NCBI RefSeq assembly: GCF_014837035.1
Contig: NZ_JACSPS010000002.1
Span: 186,001-250,000, forward strand
Origin: Kaistella pullorum
GTDB lineage: Bacteria > Bacteroidota > Bacteroidia > Flavobacteriales > Weeksellaceae
Length of the DNA: 64,000 bases
Reading direction: 5' to 3'
The notes beneath the pieces are model-generated. The model made no database searches. It was given only the letters and a program-made list of their open reading frames with translations, and was not told the DNA's origin. Of the stretch, positions 1 through 7,430 are shown piece by piece; position 1 is the first letter of the stretch, and each line of letters opens with the position of its first letter. The translations under genes and the position numbers were made by a program.

Positions 1-1190
1 TCCGCCAAAAGCTGGTCGGGTGTACAGAAAAGGTGCGCATCATCCTGTGTAAATCCGCGGACACGTGTCAGACCGTGAAGTTCGCCGGATTGTTCGTAAC
101 GATAAACCGTACCGAACTCTGCAAATCGTTTTGGCAAGTCTTTGTACGACCACTGTCCGACTTTGTAGATTTCGCAGTGGTGTGGGCAGTTCATCGGTTT
201 CAGCATGAACTCTTCACCTTCATTCGGCGTTTTGATCGGCTGGAAACTGTCTGCGCCATATTTATCCCAATGACCAGAAGTTACATAAAGTTCTTTGGCA
301 CCGATATGTGGAGACATCACGAACTCGTAACCCGATTTTTTCTGGGCTTCAGACAAGAAGTTTTCTAGTTTTTTTCTTAATGCTGCGCCTTTTGGTAACC
401 AAAGCGGTAAACCTGCGCCCACTTTTTCTGAGAATGCGAAAATACCAAGTTCTTTACCGAGTTTACGGTGATCGCGGCGTTTTGCTTCTTCAAGTCTTTC
501 GAGATATTCGGTAAGGTCTTTCTGCTTAGGGAACGAAATTCCGTAAACACGTGTCAGCTGCTTGTTTTTCTCGTCTCCGCGCCAGTAAGCTCCAGCGGCG
601 TTCAGAATTTTCACTGCTTTTACGATTCCGGTGGCAGGAATATGGCCGCCGCGGCAAAGGTCGGTGAAGTTGTCGTGAGAGCAGAACGTGATTTCGCCAT
701 CATTAAGGTTTGAAATCAACTCGGTTTTGTACGGATTGTCGGCATATTCTTTCAGCGCGTCTGCTTTGGAAACCGCGTAAAGGTTGAAAGTGGAGTTTTT
801 CTTGGCATTTTCAAGCATTTTCTTCTCGATTTTATCAAAGTCTTTTTCTGAAAGACTTTCATCGCCGAAATCTACGTCGTAATAGAAACCGTTTTCAATG
901 GCGGGCCCAATGGTAAGTTTGGCGTCCGGGTAAAATTCCACGATTGCCTGCGCGAGAAGGTGAGCGGAAGAATGCCAAAAGGCTTTTTTGCCAAGATCAT
1001 CATTCCAGGTGAGGAGCTGAAGCGTAGAATCTGTACTGATCGGCGTGTTGATTTCGGTTTGTGTGCCGTTTACCATTGCAGAAATTACGTTTCTGGCGAG
1101 GCCTTCGCTGATCGATTTTGCTACGTCAACAGGCGTTACCGCGCTCTCGAATTCTCTGACGCTCCCGTCGGGAAGTGTGATCTTTACCAT
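1..1190 (-). CDS. thrS: Threonyl-tRNA synthetase, 3' end cut by the window edge
   Basis: Class II aminoacyl-tRNA synthetase that charges tRNA-Thr in the cytosol. About 396 of the usual ~640 residues are present; the gene runs off the left edge, so the end of the catalytic core and the anticodon-binding domain are missing. Seen: an N-terminal TGS domain starting MVKITLPDGSVREF, the editing domain with HSSAH near residue 70 and the CRGGH zinc/editing motif, then the start of the catalytic domain with MNCPHHC. The ATG at 1190 fits the family N-terminus exactly. The upstream 280 bases hold a palindromic repeat and no T-box is apparent. The identification is secure. Confidence 0.97.
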   Translation of the reverse strand, partial: MVKITLPDGSVREFESAVTPVDVAKSISEGLARNVISAMVNGTQTEINTPISTDSTLQLLTWNDDLGKKAFWHSSAHLLAQAIVEFYPDAKLTIGPAIENGFYYDVDFGDESLSEKDFDKIEKKMLENAKKNSTFNLYAVSKADALKEYADNPYKTELISNLNDGEITFCSHDNFTDLCRGGHIPATGIVKAVKILNAAGAYWRGDEKNKQLTRVYGISFPKQKDLTEYLERLEEAKRRDHRKLGKELGIFAFSEKVGAGLPLWLPKGAALRKKLENFLSEAQKKSGYEFVMSPHIGAKELYVTSGHWDKYGADSFQPIKTPNEGEEFMLKPMNCPHHCEIYKVGQWSYKDLPKRFAEFGTVYRYEQSGELHGLTRVRGFTQDDAHLFCTPDQLLA

Positions 1191-1213
1191 TTTTAGCTCA
1201 AAATTTTAAGAAG

Positions 1214-1221
1214 CAAAAATA
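1214..1221 (-). promoter_or_regulatory. Possible -7 box for thrS
   Basis: Read on the minus strand this is TATTTTTG, matching the Bacteroidota -7 consensus TAnnTTTG, 24 bases upstream of the thrS ATG. No TTG lies about 20 bases further upstream, so the -33 element is weak and the call is tentative. Confidence 0.4.
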
Positions 1222-1315
1222 CGGTTTTTCTTCCAACTTTTGTTGGTGTAAAAGTTGAATTTAAACAGAGGATGTCCTCACTGTATGTTGGAAGAGAAAA
1301 TGCCTGATGTTTTAG

Positions 1316-1392
1316 CCCTGATTGCAATGGAAATCCTTTTTTGTTCCCTTCGAATAGAAGGGAACAAAAAAGATTGTAATGGAAAGCAGGCA
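1316..1392 (+). repeat. Palindromic intergenic repeat, copy A, with perfect 16-bp hairpin
   Basis: Between thrS and the stress protein gene. Bases 1336-1351 and 1357-1372 are perfect inverted complements (16 bp, 5-base loop GAATA), with arms CTTTTTTGTTCCCTTC and its complement. Flanking segments (GGAAATCC on the left; GATTGTAATGGAA on the right) recur in the minus-strand reading of 36690-36790, so this is a dispersed element and not only a local terminator. It may still terminate transcription in either direction. Confidence 0.75.
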
Positions 1393-1433
1393 GGGTAGTG
1401 GCACGTGTAAGAGTCTTCGGGCTCTAAAAACAA

Positions 1434-1460
1434 AAAATCCGAACAAAATGTCCGGATTTT
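1434..1460 (-). terminator. Rho-independent terminator of the stress-protein gene
   Basis: Bases 1434-1441 (AAAATCCG) pair with 1453-1460 (CGGATTTT), and three further pairs form inside the loop. On the minus strand the stem is followed by a T-rich run, 17 bases past the stop of the gene ending at 1477. Confidence 0.75.
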
Positions 1461-1476
1461 ATTTCTTTAGTTTCCT

Positions 1477-1995
1477 TTAATCATCGGCATTTCCCATGGA
1501 ATCCATGTCGGTGCTCATGCCGCGTCCGCGAAAATTGTAAGAGCGGTTTTCACCGACCATATACAGGTTGTTTTTGGCTTTGGCAATGATTCTTGCGCGT
1601 TCGTCTTCGGTCAAATTGTTGTCAGGCGATGCAAATTCTTCGCCCATGTAGCGGTCCCGTGTGACATCATTTACATTCAGCGCTCCCTCGTCGTTCATGA
1701 TGTCGCGGGCTTTTTCGGCACGGTCGCTGGTATTGGTGTATACGGTGACGATATTGCTTTTGCTGCCGGCGTAGCTGTATTTTTTGCGGTCGTTATCATT
1801 GTCTCCGAAGAGCCAGTTCCAGAATCCGGAAGTGTTTTCGTCCTCATCAAACTCAGAACCTTCGGTGTATTCGCCGGTGGTAGAATAGCGTGAGATCTGG
1901 TAATCTTCTTTTCCAAACCCTGCGCTGGCGAGTTTACTGGATGCTTTTTCGGCTGCTTCGGTAGTTGGGAACATGCCCACGACTGTGTATGACAT
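1477..1995 (-). CDS. General stress protein 17M/YflT-like domain protein
   Basis: 172 residues, no signal peptide or membrane segment. The first ~90 residues resemble the YflT/general-stress-17M domain: it opens MSYTVVGMFPTTEAAEKA, has an alternating beta-alpha pattern, and later a second VTVYTNTSDRAEKARDI strand-helix unit, a ferredoxin-like layout. It is very acidic (GSEFDEDENTSG, then NDNDRKK). The C-terminal tail is low-complexity and hydrophilic. A second protein of the same general kind, with a glycine-rich membrane-like middle, is encoded at 59239-59778. It is a single-gene unit with its own terminator. The role in stress response is family-level inference; no enzymatic motif is visible. 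Confidence 0.7.
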   Translation of the reverse strand: MSYTVVGMFPTTEAAEKASSKLASAGFGKEDYQISRYSTTGEYTEGSEFDEDENTSGFWNWLFGDNDNDRKKYSYAGSKSNIVTVYTNTSDRAEKARDIMNDEGALNVNDVTRDRYMGEEFASPDNNLTEDERARIIAKAKNNLYMVGENRSYNFRGRGMSTDMDSMGNADD

Positions 1996-2111
1996 AATTT
2001 TAATTTTTTAGGTTAAACTTTGCTTTGGAACAGCAAAAATTATGACATTGTGGTTTAAAGAAGGCTTTTAAGTATAAAGTGCGATAGATTTTACACAAAA
2101 AAAACGAAAAA

Positions 2112-2300
2112 TTAATTTTCGTTTTGGTCCTGACTTTCTGTTTTGCCGTCTTTGTGAAGTTTGGATGTATGCTTTATCTCTTTATCCGTCGGCTGTTCAG
2201 AGCGTATTTTTTCGGAGGAAGCCGGTATATTCGGCAGATCCTGATTTTCCTTTTTTACATCTGAAGGTGTTTTTTTGTCTTGTTTTTTTTCAGGAATCAT
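2112..2300 (-). CDS. Small lysine/glutamate-rich protein of unknown function
   Basis: 62 residues, almost wholly polar and charged (Lys, Glu, Asp, Gln, Ser), with no hydrophobic segment; probably disordered. It starts 11 bases after the stop of the DUF4230 gene on the same strand, so it is likely the last gene of that operon. I do not recognise a family. Evidence that it is real is its position and the absence of a competing gene; composition alone could also fit a chance frame. Confidence 0.5.
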   Translation of the reverse strand: MIPEKKQDKKTPSDVKKENQDLPNIPASSEKIRSEQPTDKEIKHTSKLHKDGKTESQDQNEN

Positions 2301-2311
2301 GAGTAAAGTTT

Positions 2312-2923
2312 TTAGAGTTTTGTGGTATCGATCTGACCGGTTTGGTCTTCGATTTCGTAGTTCAAAGCCCTTGCCAAAACGAAAAGCTGATCCAGGTTTT
2401 CAAGCAACTGTTTGCGGCCTTCCGCGCGCAGGCGCTGCTGATTTACGGTCTTGTACGCATTGTCTTTCGCCGATTTCGTCACTTTCTGCAGGTCTTTTTC
2501 ATTGAAACGGTCGAGGAAAGAATCGTCCATAGACTGTATTTCGACACTCGGGATGATCTTGATATCTGCCGCCGGAAGTTCGCGGATGATAACTTTGCGG
2601 TTCACGGAATCAACTTCAAGTTTCATTTTATTTAAATCGTAAGAAACCTGCGCATTCGTTTTTGTGAATGTGATGAGCTCTTTTTCGATGTTTGGCAGCA
2701 TGCCGCCCAAAAGTTGAGATGTCACTTTTGTTTTTTGCATGCTTGAGAAATCCTGCTCCATTACGACCATTTTATTCATCTTTCGGATTTGGTTGGTGAT
2801 GATGTAGTAATCATTCTGCATCTTATCCTCGGTTCTTTTGGAAAGTGAATTATAGATCAGCACCATCAGCAGCATTGCCGCTGCCCCGATAATAAAAGGT
2901 AATATTTTCGAATAATTTTTCAC
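2312..2923 (-). CDS. DUF4230 family membrane-anchored protein
   Basis: 203 residues. One N-terminal transmembrane helix (residues ~8-26) is followed by an extracytoplasmic domain of the DUF4230 type: a paired beta pattern around KMNKMVVMEQDFSS, then VSYDLNKMKLEVDSVNRKVIIREL, and a helical C-terminal part with many Arg/Lys. The family is common in Bacteroidota and Firmicutes; its function is not known to me. The ATG overlaps by one base the stop of the thioredoxin-like gene before it, which suggests translational coupling in an operon with the pyrophosphohydrolase and the lipoprotein. Confidence 0.8.
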   Translation of the reverse strand: MKNYSKILPFIIGAAAMLLMVLIYNSLSKRTEDKMQNDYYIITNQIRKMNKMVVMEQDFSSMQKTKVTSQLLGGMLPNIEKELITFTKTNAQVSYDLNKMKLEVDSVNRKVIIRELPAADIKIIPSVEIQSMDDSFLDRFNEKDLQKVTKSAKDNAYKTVNQQRLRAEGRKQLLENLDQLFVLARALNYEIEDQTGQIDTTKL

Positions 2924-3480
2924 TATTTGAATATTTCTTTAATCGTGGAATTGTCTTTTTTAAGAATTTCAACCAGGTCGCGCTCAATGTAGCCGCTTTG
3001 CGGATTTTCAACGATGCGGCCGATTTCCTTGCCGTACTTCTGAACTATAATGGTCGGTACAAACTGAATATTAAGCAGGCCTTCTTCACCGCCTGGCGCT
3101 TCTTTCTTGCGGTTTACGCCTATCATTGTAAGTTTGTTTTCGGGGAATTTCAAGGTCTCCAGAATTCTCATCAGCCTTGGTACCTGTCGGTGGCTGTCTT
3201 CGCACCACGTTCCCATCACCACTGTAAGATTATAGCTGCTAAGTTTTTCTTTCCGAAGTTCAGCGATTGCGTTTTCATCCACGCTGTATCCCTCAAATTC
3301 CGGAGTGTACCACTCGCTGTATGGAGATTTCAGCAGTTGGTTTTTGGTCTGCGGACCGAGAAGCATTTTGCCGTCGGAGGTACTTTCCACTTCGCGGTTT
3401 ACCACCGTTTTTTGGCTGCTGCACGAAACTGAGGTAAGCGTGAGTGTAGCCGCGAATATAAGCGTTGAAAATTTTCTCAT
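2923..3480 (-). CDS. Thioredoxin-fold lipoprotein with a CxxS active site
   Basis: 185 residues. A lipoprotein signal peptide ends at Cys20 (SVSC). The thioredoxin fold is shown by NLTVVMGTWCEDSHRQVP around residue 85-101 and the cis-proline loop FVPTIIV (Pro142). The usual CxxC is replaced by Cys93-Glu-Asp-Ser96, so there is one active-site cysteine only. Such CxxS proteins usually cannot do dithiol oxidation/reduction alone; they may form mixed disulfides or act as isomerase- or chaperone-like partners. It is likely anchored in an envelope membrane facing the periplasm. It sits in a tight operon: start and stop codons overlap by one base with both neighbours. Confidence 0.8.
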   Translation of the reverse strand: MRKFSTLIFAATLTLTSVSCSSQKTVVNREVESTSDGKMLLGPQTKNQLLKSPYSEWYTPEFEGYSVDENAIAELRKEKLSSYNLTVVMGTWCEDSHRQVPRLMRILETLKFPENKLTMIGVNRKKEAPGGEEGLLNIQFVPTIIVQKYGKEIGRIVENPQSGYIERDLVEILKKDNSTIKEIFK

Positions 3481-3968
3481 TAACTTAAATTTTTTGTTGG
3501 AGTAAGGTTTAGGATCCTTTTAAGATCTGCTGGAGAATAGTATTTGTTTTTAAGAACTTTGTTATCGGAAACCCGGTGAACATTGATTTTTTCACCACTC
3601 GTTTCGCAATAGGCGTCTTCTCCTTTTTCTTTATAAAACGCTATTGTTTCATCTGCTTCCATTTGATTAGCGCAGGCTTTAGACATATTGGAACGCTGCA
3701 CTTCGTTAAAAAGCTCTACAAATTTTTCGCCAAGCCCAAACTCCAAGACCGCGCCACTTAATACATACTGCAAATCGCAAAGCGCGTCGGCGACCTCAAC
3801 TATATCATTATTATCAATCGCTTCTTTTAGTTCATTGAGTTCTTTCTGAAGTAAGTCGACGCGAAGTTTGCATCTTTCAGCAGACGGTATCTGTGGCGAA
3901 GTGAGAATGGGTGCATTAAAGGTTCTGTGGAACTGAGCCACCTGATTCAGCGAATCTATTTTATCCAT
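3480..3968 (-). CDS. PRA-PH/MazG-like nucleoside triphosphate pyrophosphohydrolase
   Basis: 162 residues, cytosolic. All-alpha NTP-PPase superfamily signature: QKELNELKEA (Glu43, Glu46, Glu49) in one helix and EVADALCDLQYV (Glu58, Asp61, Asp65) in the next, which form the usual metal site. The C-terminal half (DETIAFYKEKGEDAYCE) is typical of the phosphoribosyl-ATP pyrophosphohydrolase-like group (PF01503) found outside histidine operons. Likely it hydrolyses a nucleoside triphosphate to monophosphate and pyrophosphate, perhaps for pool sanitation; the substrate cannot be read. It is the first gene of the operon running down to 2112. Confidence 0.82.
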   Translation of the reverse strand: MDKIDSLNQVAQFHRTFNAPILTSPQIPSAERCKLRVDLLQKELNELKEAIDNNDIVEVADALCDLQYVLSGAVLEFGLGEKFVELFNEVQRSNMSKACANQMEADETIAFYKEKGEDAYCETSGEKINVHRVSDNKVLKNKYYSPADLKRILNLTPTKNLS

Positions 3969-4016
3969 TAAAATTGATATTTAAACAAAGATAGAAATTC
4001 GAACTTAAAATGAAAA

Positions 4017-4044
4017 AGCCGCCGCAAATTGCTTTGCGGCGGCT
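4017..4044 (-). terminator. Strong terminator of the secreted protease gene
   Basis: Perfect 12-bp stem (AGCCGCCGCAAA at 4017-4028 with its complement at 4033-4044), 4-base loop, then a run of five T on the minus strand. It lies 24 bases past the stop at 4068. Confidence 0.9.
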
Positions 4045-4067
4045 CATATAAAGAAGGTTTCGTTAAT

Positions 4068-7000
4068 TTATTCGCGGATAAAACGTTTTGAAGTCTTACC
4101 AATCTGAATGATATAAACACCTTTTACCAAACGGTTTACGTCCACTTTTTGGGCGGTGACGGTACCGCTGCTGATCAGTTTTCCACTCATGTCGAATATT
4201 CGGAAGTCTGATGACTCCGCATTCTCGATATTCAGGATATTTCCTTTTACCGGATTTGGATAAATTGAAAGTCCTGTTGTAGGCGTAACCATTCGGTCTT
4301 CGTCTCTGTTGGCAGAAACGATGTTCAGCGTGTAGTCTTCAACCTGTCCGTAAGTGAAAGTGCCGCAAGGCGCTGAAGGAACGGTATTGTACTGCATCAT
4401 CACGCGCATTCTTGTGGTACCTACTTTTGCTGTAGTAGGAATCGTGAAACTGCCTGTTACCGGAGTTGTGGTTGAAGCTGTTTTAGTCCAAACTTTCTCG
4501 CCGGAATCTGTGAAGACACCGTTTCCGTTGTAATCAATGTACACAGCGTAAGCTTCTTTATACTTGGTAGATGTCCACGTTGGTGTAATTGTAATCTGGT
4601 AAGATGTTCCGCGTGTTACGTTTGTTGAAACGTTGGTGAAGTTTTCATATCCGGCAGTTCCGGTAGATGAATTATTAATGGTTCCGAACTTCACATTACC
4701 AATTCGCTCATCAGCTGTGTTGCTTGCAGAAGCTGTACAATAAGTAACAGAGTTGCTCAACGTGGTAACTGAAACTGCGTTACTGGCTGCTGAGATATTT
4801 CCGGCTGCATCTTTAGCTTTCACAGTGAAGCTGTAATTTGTGGAGGCCGTAAGACCGGTAACTGAATAAGATGTTGAAGCTGTAGAACCGATCAGCGCTG
4901 AATTTTGATAAACATCATAACCTGTAACACCCACATTGTCAGTTGCACCGCTCCAGCTTAAATTAGTGGCTGACGATGTAGTTCCTGACGCAGATAAAGT
5001 AGGAGGCGTTGGCGCTGTGGTGTCACTGGCGGGAGGAAGTGTGGTAACAGAAACCGAATTACTCGCTGCAGATGTGTTGCCCGCTGCATCCATAGCTTTT
5101 ACTGTAAAGGTGTATGTAGTAGATGCTGCCAGACCTGTCGCTGTGTAATTTGTGGCCGAAGTATTTCCAAGCAATGTGGAACCACGGTAAATTTCGTAGG
5201 CGGTAACTCCCACATTATCCGTTGCACCGCTCCACGACAGATTTGTTGAATTTTGAGTGGTTCCGGAAGCTGCAAGTGTTGGTGCCGTTGGCGCCTGTGT
5301 GTCTGAAGTACCCGCGGTCACAGTGATGTTGGCTTTATTCACATTAAAGAAAATGTGATTGCTGCCTTTCACCATGATTCTTCCTGTGGAAGTAGCTGAG
5401 TTCGGCATTGTAACATTTTGAGAACCGTCGTTTGGTGTTCCTGCGAGTAATGTTGTCCAGCTGTTTCCATTGTCTGTTGACCAAAGAATGTCTACGTTTG
5501 CGGCATTGATATTATTGGCGGTTGTACCGGCAACGTTCCATGTTATTGGCTGTGAAGAACCACCGCTGTATGTAACAGCAGAAGACTGTGAAGTAACTGT
5601 AAATGGTCCTGCGGTCGCATTCACCGTAATAACGGCATCATCTGAATTATTTCCGGAACCGCCTGGACGGTTATCACGAACTGTAAATCTGAAATTAAGA
5701 TTTCTCGCAACTGATGAAAGCGCCTCAACAGTAATTTCCTGCCCAGCCGTGGTGGTTGAACCGGCTAAAACCGACTGCATCCGTGGGAAGTACCGCGTAG
5801 GCGAGGTAGAAGGTACCCAGCTGCGGAAGTTCACACCTGTTGTTTTTGTTGCGCTTGGCGCTGCCGACGTAGTCTGGTTGTCCATCTGTTCCCAAATGTA
5901 GGTAAGTGCATCACCGTTCGCATCAATTGAAGTTCCGGTAAGCATGTAAGGTGTACTTTTCGGAACCGTATAATCAGAACCTGCGTTGGCTGTGGGGATT
6001 GAGTTTCCTGTGGGCGTATTTACTGAGCAGGTTTTGGATTTAATGTTGTTTGTGATCTGCTGAATGGTCACTGCATGAAAGATTGGGTCTGAATGTGGCT
6101 GAATGTCAACCGACGTAATGCCCGCATAGCCCATGATCGTGGAGCCCGATCCAGGCTCCATCTGAACACCTGTGCCTTCATTAGAATGAGTAAAAGTATG
6201 GTTTCCGCCAAACTGATGACCCATTTCATGTGCAACATAATCAATATCGAAGTTATCACCAGCCGGAATGTTATCAGCCGGGGAGGTTATACCTTTGCCT
6301 TTTGAACCGTTTACGCAGACGCAGCCGATACAGCCCGCATTTCCGCCGCCGCCGGAAGCACCGAATAAATGCCCGATGTCATAATTTGCCTCGCCAATCA
6401 CCGAGGTTAGTGTAGACTGAAGCTGGTTATTCCATTGCGACATAGATGATGCGTTTGAATAGGGGTCTGTGGAAGCGTTGGTGTAAATCACGGCATCGTT
6501 ATTCGCGATTAAAACCATTCTTACCGAAAAGTCTTTTTCGAAAACGCCATTTACGCGCGTCATCGTGTTGTTCATCGCTGCAAGTGCCTGCGCCTTGGTT
6601 CCGCCAAAATAAACGGCATATTCTCCTGTGCACGAAAGCGCGAGCCTGAAAGTACGAAGTAAACCGTCGTCTGCGTTCGGTCTGGCTGAAAGGTCGGTCT
6701 GGGCCCGAACCTCATCGATCGTGGTACATTCAAATTTGCTTAAATTATCTTTTTTGTCAGATCTTTTGTACACAACATAGGTTTGTGCGTCGGTTGTGTA
6801 AGGCTCAATAAACACGGCAGAATTGTCCGCATGAATTTCCATGGACGAAAGTCCGAGCGGAGAAACACTGAAGTAAATTATTTTGGAAGGATCCGATAGG
6901 CTTTGGCCCACATAGGCTTTGATGTCCGGATATTTTGCGGCCAGTGCAGGTTCAAAATTCGACTGTTCTGAAACCTTAAAATCTTCTAAATTACCCTCAC

Positions 7001-7244
7001 CGGAAGGGAAACTTATTATTTTCCCTGATTTTTCATCTGCTGCGAGTTTTTTCGGAGCGTTTTTTAAAGCCAGTTTCAAGCCTTCAATGTCAAGCTGAAA
7101 AAGCCTGGGCGTCTGTATGGAAACTTTATTTCCGATGACTTCAGCGTGCGCCGAACGGGAAGTTTGAGTCCACAAAGAACCGGTTTGGCCAAAGGTCAAA
7201 CCGGCTACTGCCGCGAATGCGAGCGATAATAGTTTTGTTTTCAT
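4068..7244 (-). CDS. Secreted reprolysin-like zinc metalloprotease with FN3, GEVED and T9SS sorting domains
   Basis: 1058 residues. Signal peptide 1-19 (AGLTFGQ). Propeptide-like region to ~195, then a metzincin catalytic domain with HEMGHQFGGNH (His339, Glu340, His343, His349) and a Met-turn IMGYAG (Met371). A beta-rich region follows (~415-645), then two fibronectin III domains (~650-737 and ~743-828), a GEVED-type domain (~835-975, containing IDYNGNGVFTDSGE and GQVEDYTL), and a type A T9SS sorting domain (~993-1058, SIYPNPV to the C-terminus). Likely exported by the type IX system and released or attached at the surface, degrading extracellular protein. Monocistronic with a strong terminator. 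Substrate unknown. Confidence 0.93.
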   Translation of the reverse strand: MKTKLLSLAFAAVAGLTFGQTGSLWTQTSRSAHAEVIGNKVSIQTPRLFQLDIEGLKLALKNAPKKLAADEKSGKIISFPSGEGNLEDFKVSEQSNFEPALAAKYPDIKAYVGQSLSDPSKIIYFSVSPLGLSSMEIHADNSAVFIEPYTTDAQTYVVYKRSDKKDNLSKFECTTIDEVRAQTDLSARPNADDGLLRTFRLALSCTGEYAVYFGGTKAQALAAMNNTMTRVNGVFEKDFSVRMVLIANNDAVIYTNASTDPYSNASSMSQWNNQLQSTLTSVIGEANYDIGHLFGASGGGGNAGCIGCVCVNGSKGKGITSPADNIPAGDNFDIDYVAHEMGHQFGGNHTFTHSNEGTGVQMEPGSGSTIMGYAGITSVDIQPHSDPIFHAVTIQQITNNIKSKTCSVNTPTGNSIPTANAGSDYTVPKSTPYMLTGTSIDANGDALTYIWEQMDNQTTSAAPSATKTTGVNFRSWVPSTSPTRYFPRMQSVLAGSTTTAGQEITVEALSSVARNLNFRFTVRDNRPGGSGNNSDDAVITVNATAGPFTVTSQSSAVTYSGGSSQPITWNVAGTTANNINAANVDILWSTDNGNSWTTLLAGTPNDGSQNVTMPNSATSTGRIMVKGSNHIFFNVNKANITVTAGTSDTQAPTAPTLAASGTTQNSTNLSWSGATDNVGVTAYEIYRGSTLLGNTSATNYTATGLAASTTYTFTVKAMDAAGNTSAASNSVSVTTLPPASDTTAPTPPTLSASGTTSSATNLSWSGATDNVGVTGYDVYQNSALIGSTASTSYSVTGLTASTNYSFTVKAKDAAGNISAASNAVSVTTLSNSVTYCTASASNTADERIGNVKFGTINNSSTGTAGYENFTNVSTNVTRGTSYQITITPTWTSTKYKEAYAVYIDYNGNGVFTDSGEKVWTKTASTTTPVTGSFTIPTTAKVGTTRMRVMMQYNTVPSAPCGTFTYGQVEDYTLNIVSANRDEDRMVTPTTGLSIYPNPVKGNILNIENAESSDFRIFDMSGKLISSGTVTAQKVDVNRLVKGVYIIQIGKTSKRFIRE
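4748..5290 (-). repeat. Tandem DNA repeat encoding two FN3 domains
   Basis: Two units of about 270-280 bases inside the metalloprotease gene encode very similar FN3 domains. Blocks such as NLSWSGATDNVGVT and SAASN-VSVTTL recur with only a few changes. It reads as an intragenic duplication and could change copy number by recombination. Confidence 0.75.
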
Positions 7245-7387
7245 TTAATACAAATAATTTGAATTATTGTTTCCGTTAAGAAAAATCAAATGTATATAAA
7301 AAAACAAATTACATAATGTGTTTTACTATAAAAAATTTAGATAAAAGTTTAAATCGATGATTTTATCGAAATTAGCGTTTAAGCAAA

Positions 7388-7413
7388 AAAAAACACCGAT
7401 ACCGGTGTTTTTT
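7388..7413 (-). terminator. Terminator of the acyl-CoA dehydrogenase gene
   Basis: An 11-bp perfect stem (AAAAAACACCG, loop ATAC, complement) followed by T-rich sequence on the minus strand, 18 bases past the stop at 7431. The reverse direction also ends in a T run, so it may act both ways. Confidence 0.85.
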
Positions 7414-7430
7414 CTATTGTTTATGATTGA

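Noticed and set aside
1191-1335. T-box leader of thrS
   Set aside because: No T-box sequence or specifier stem is visible, and the hairpin present belongs to a dispersed repeat further upstream.
4748-5290. CRISPR-like direct repeats
   Set aside because: The repeats are long coding units (FN3 domains) with no spacer pattern; no CRISPR array or cas gene is visible in the window.
5470-5901. 143-codon open frame on the plus strand within the metalloprotease gene
   Set aside because: Antisense shadow of a gene with clear domains; its own protein has no family features.
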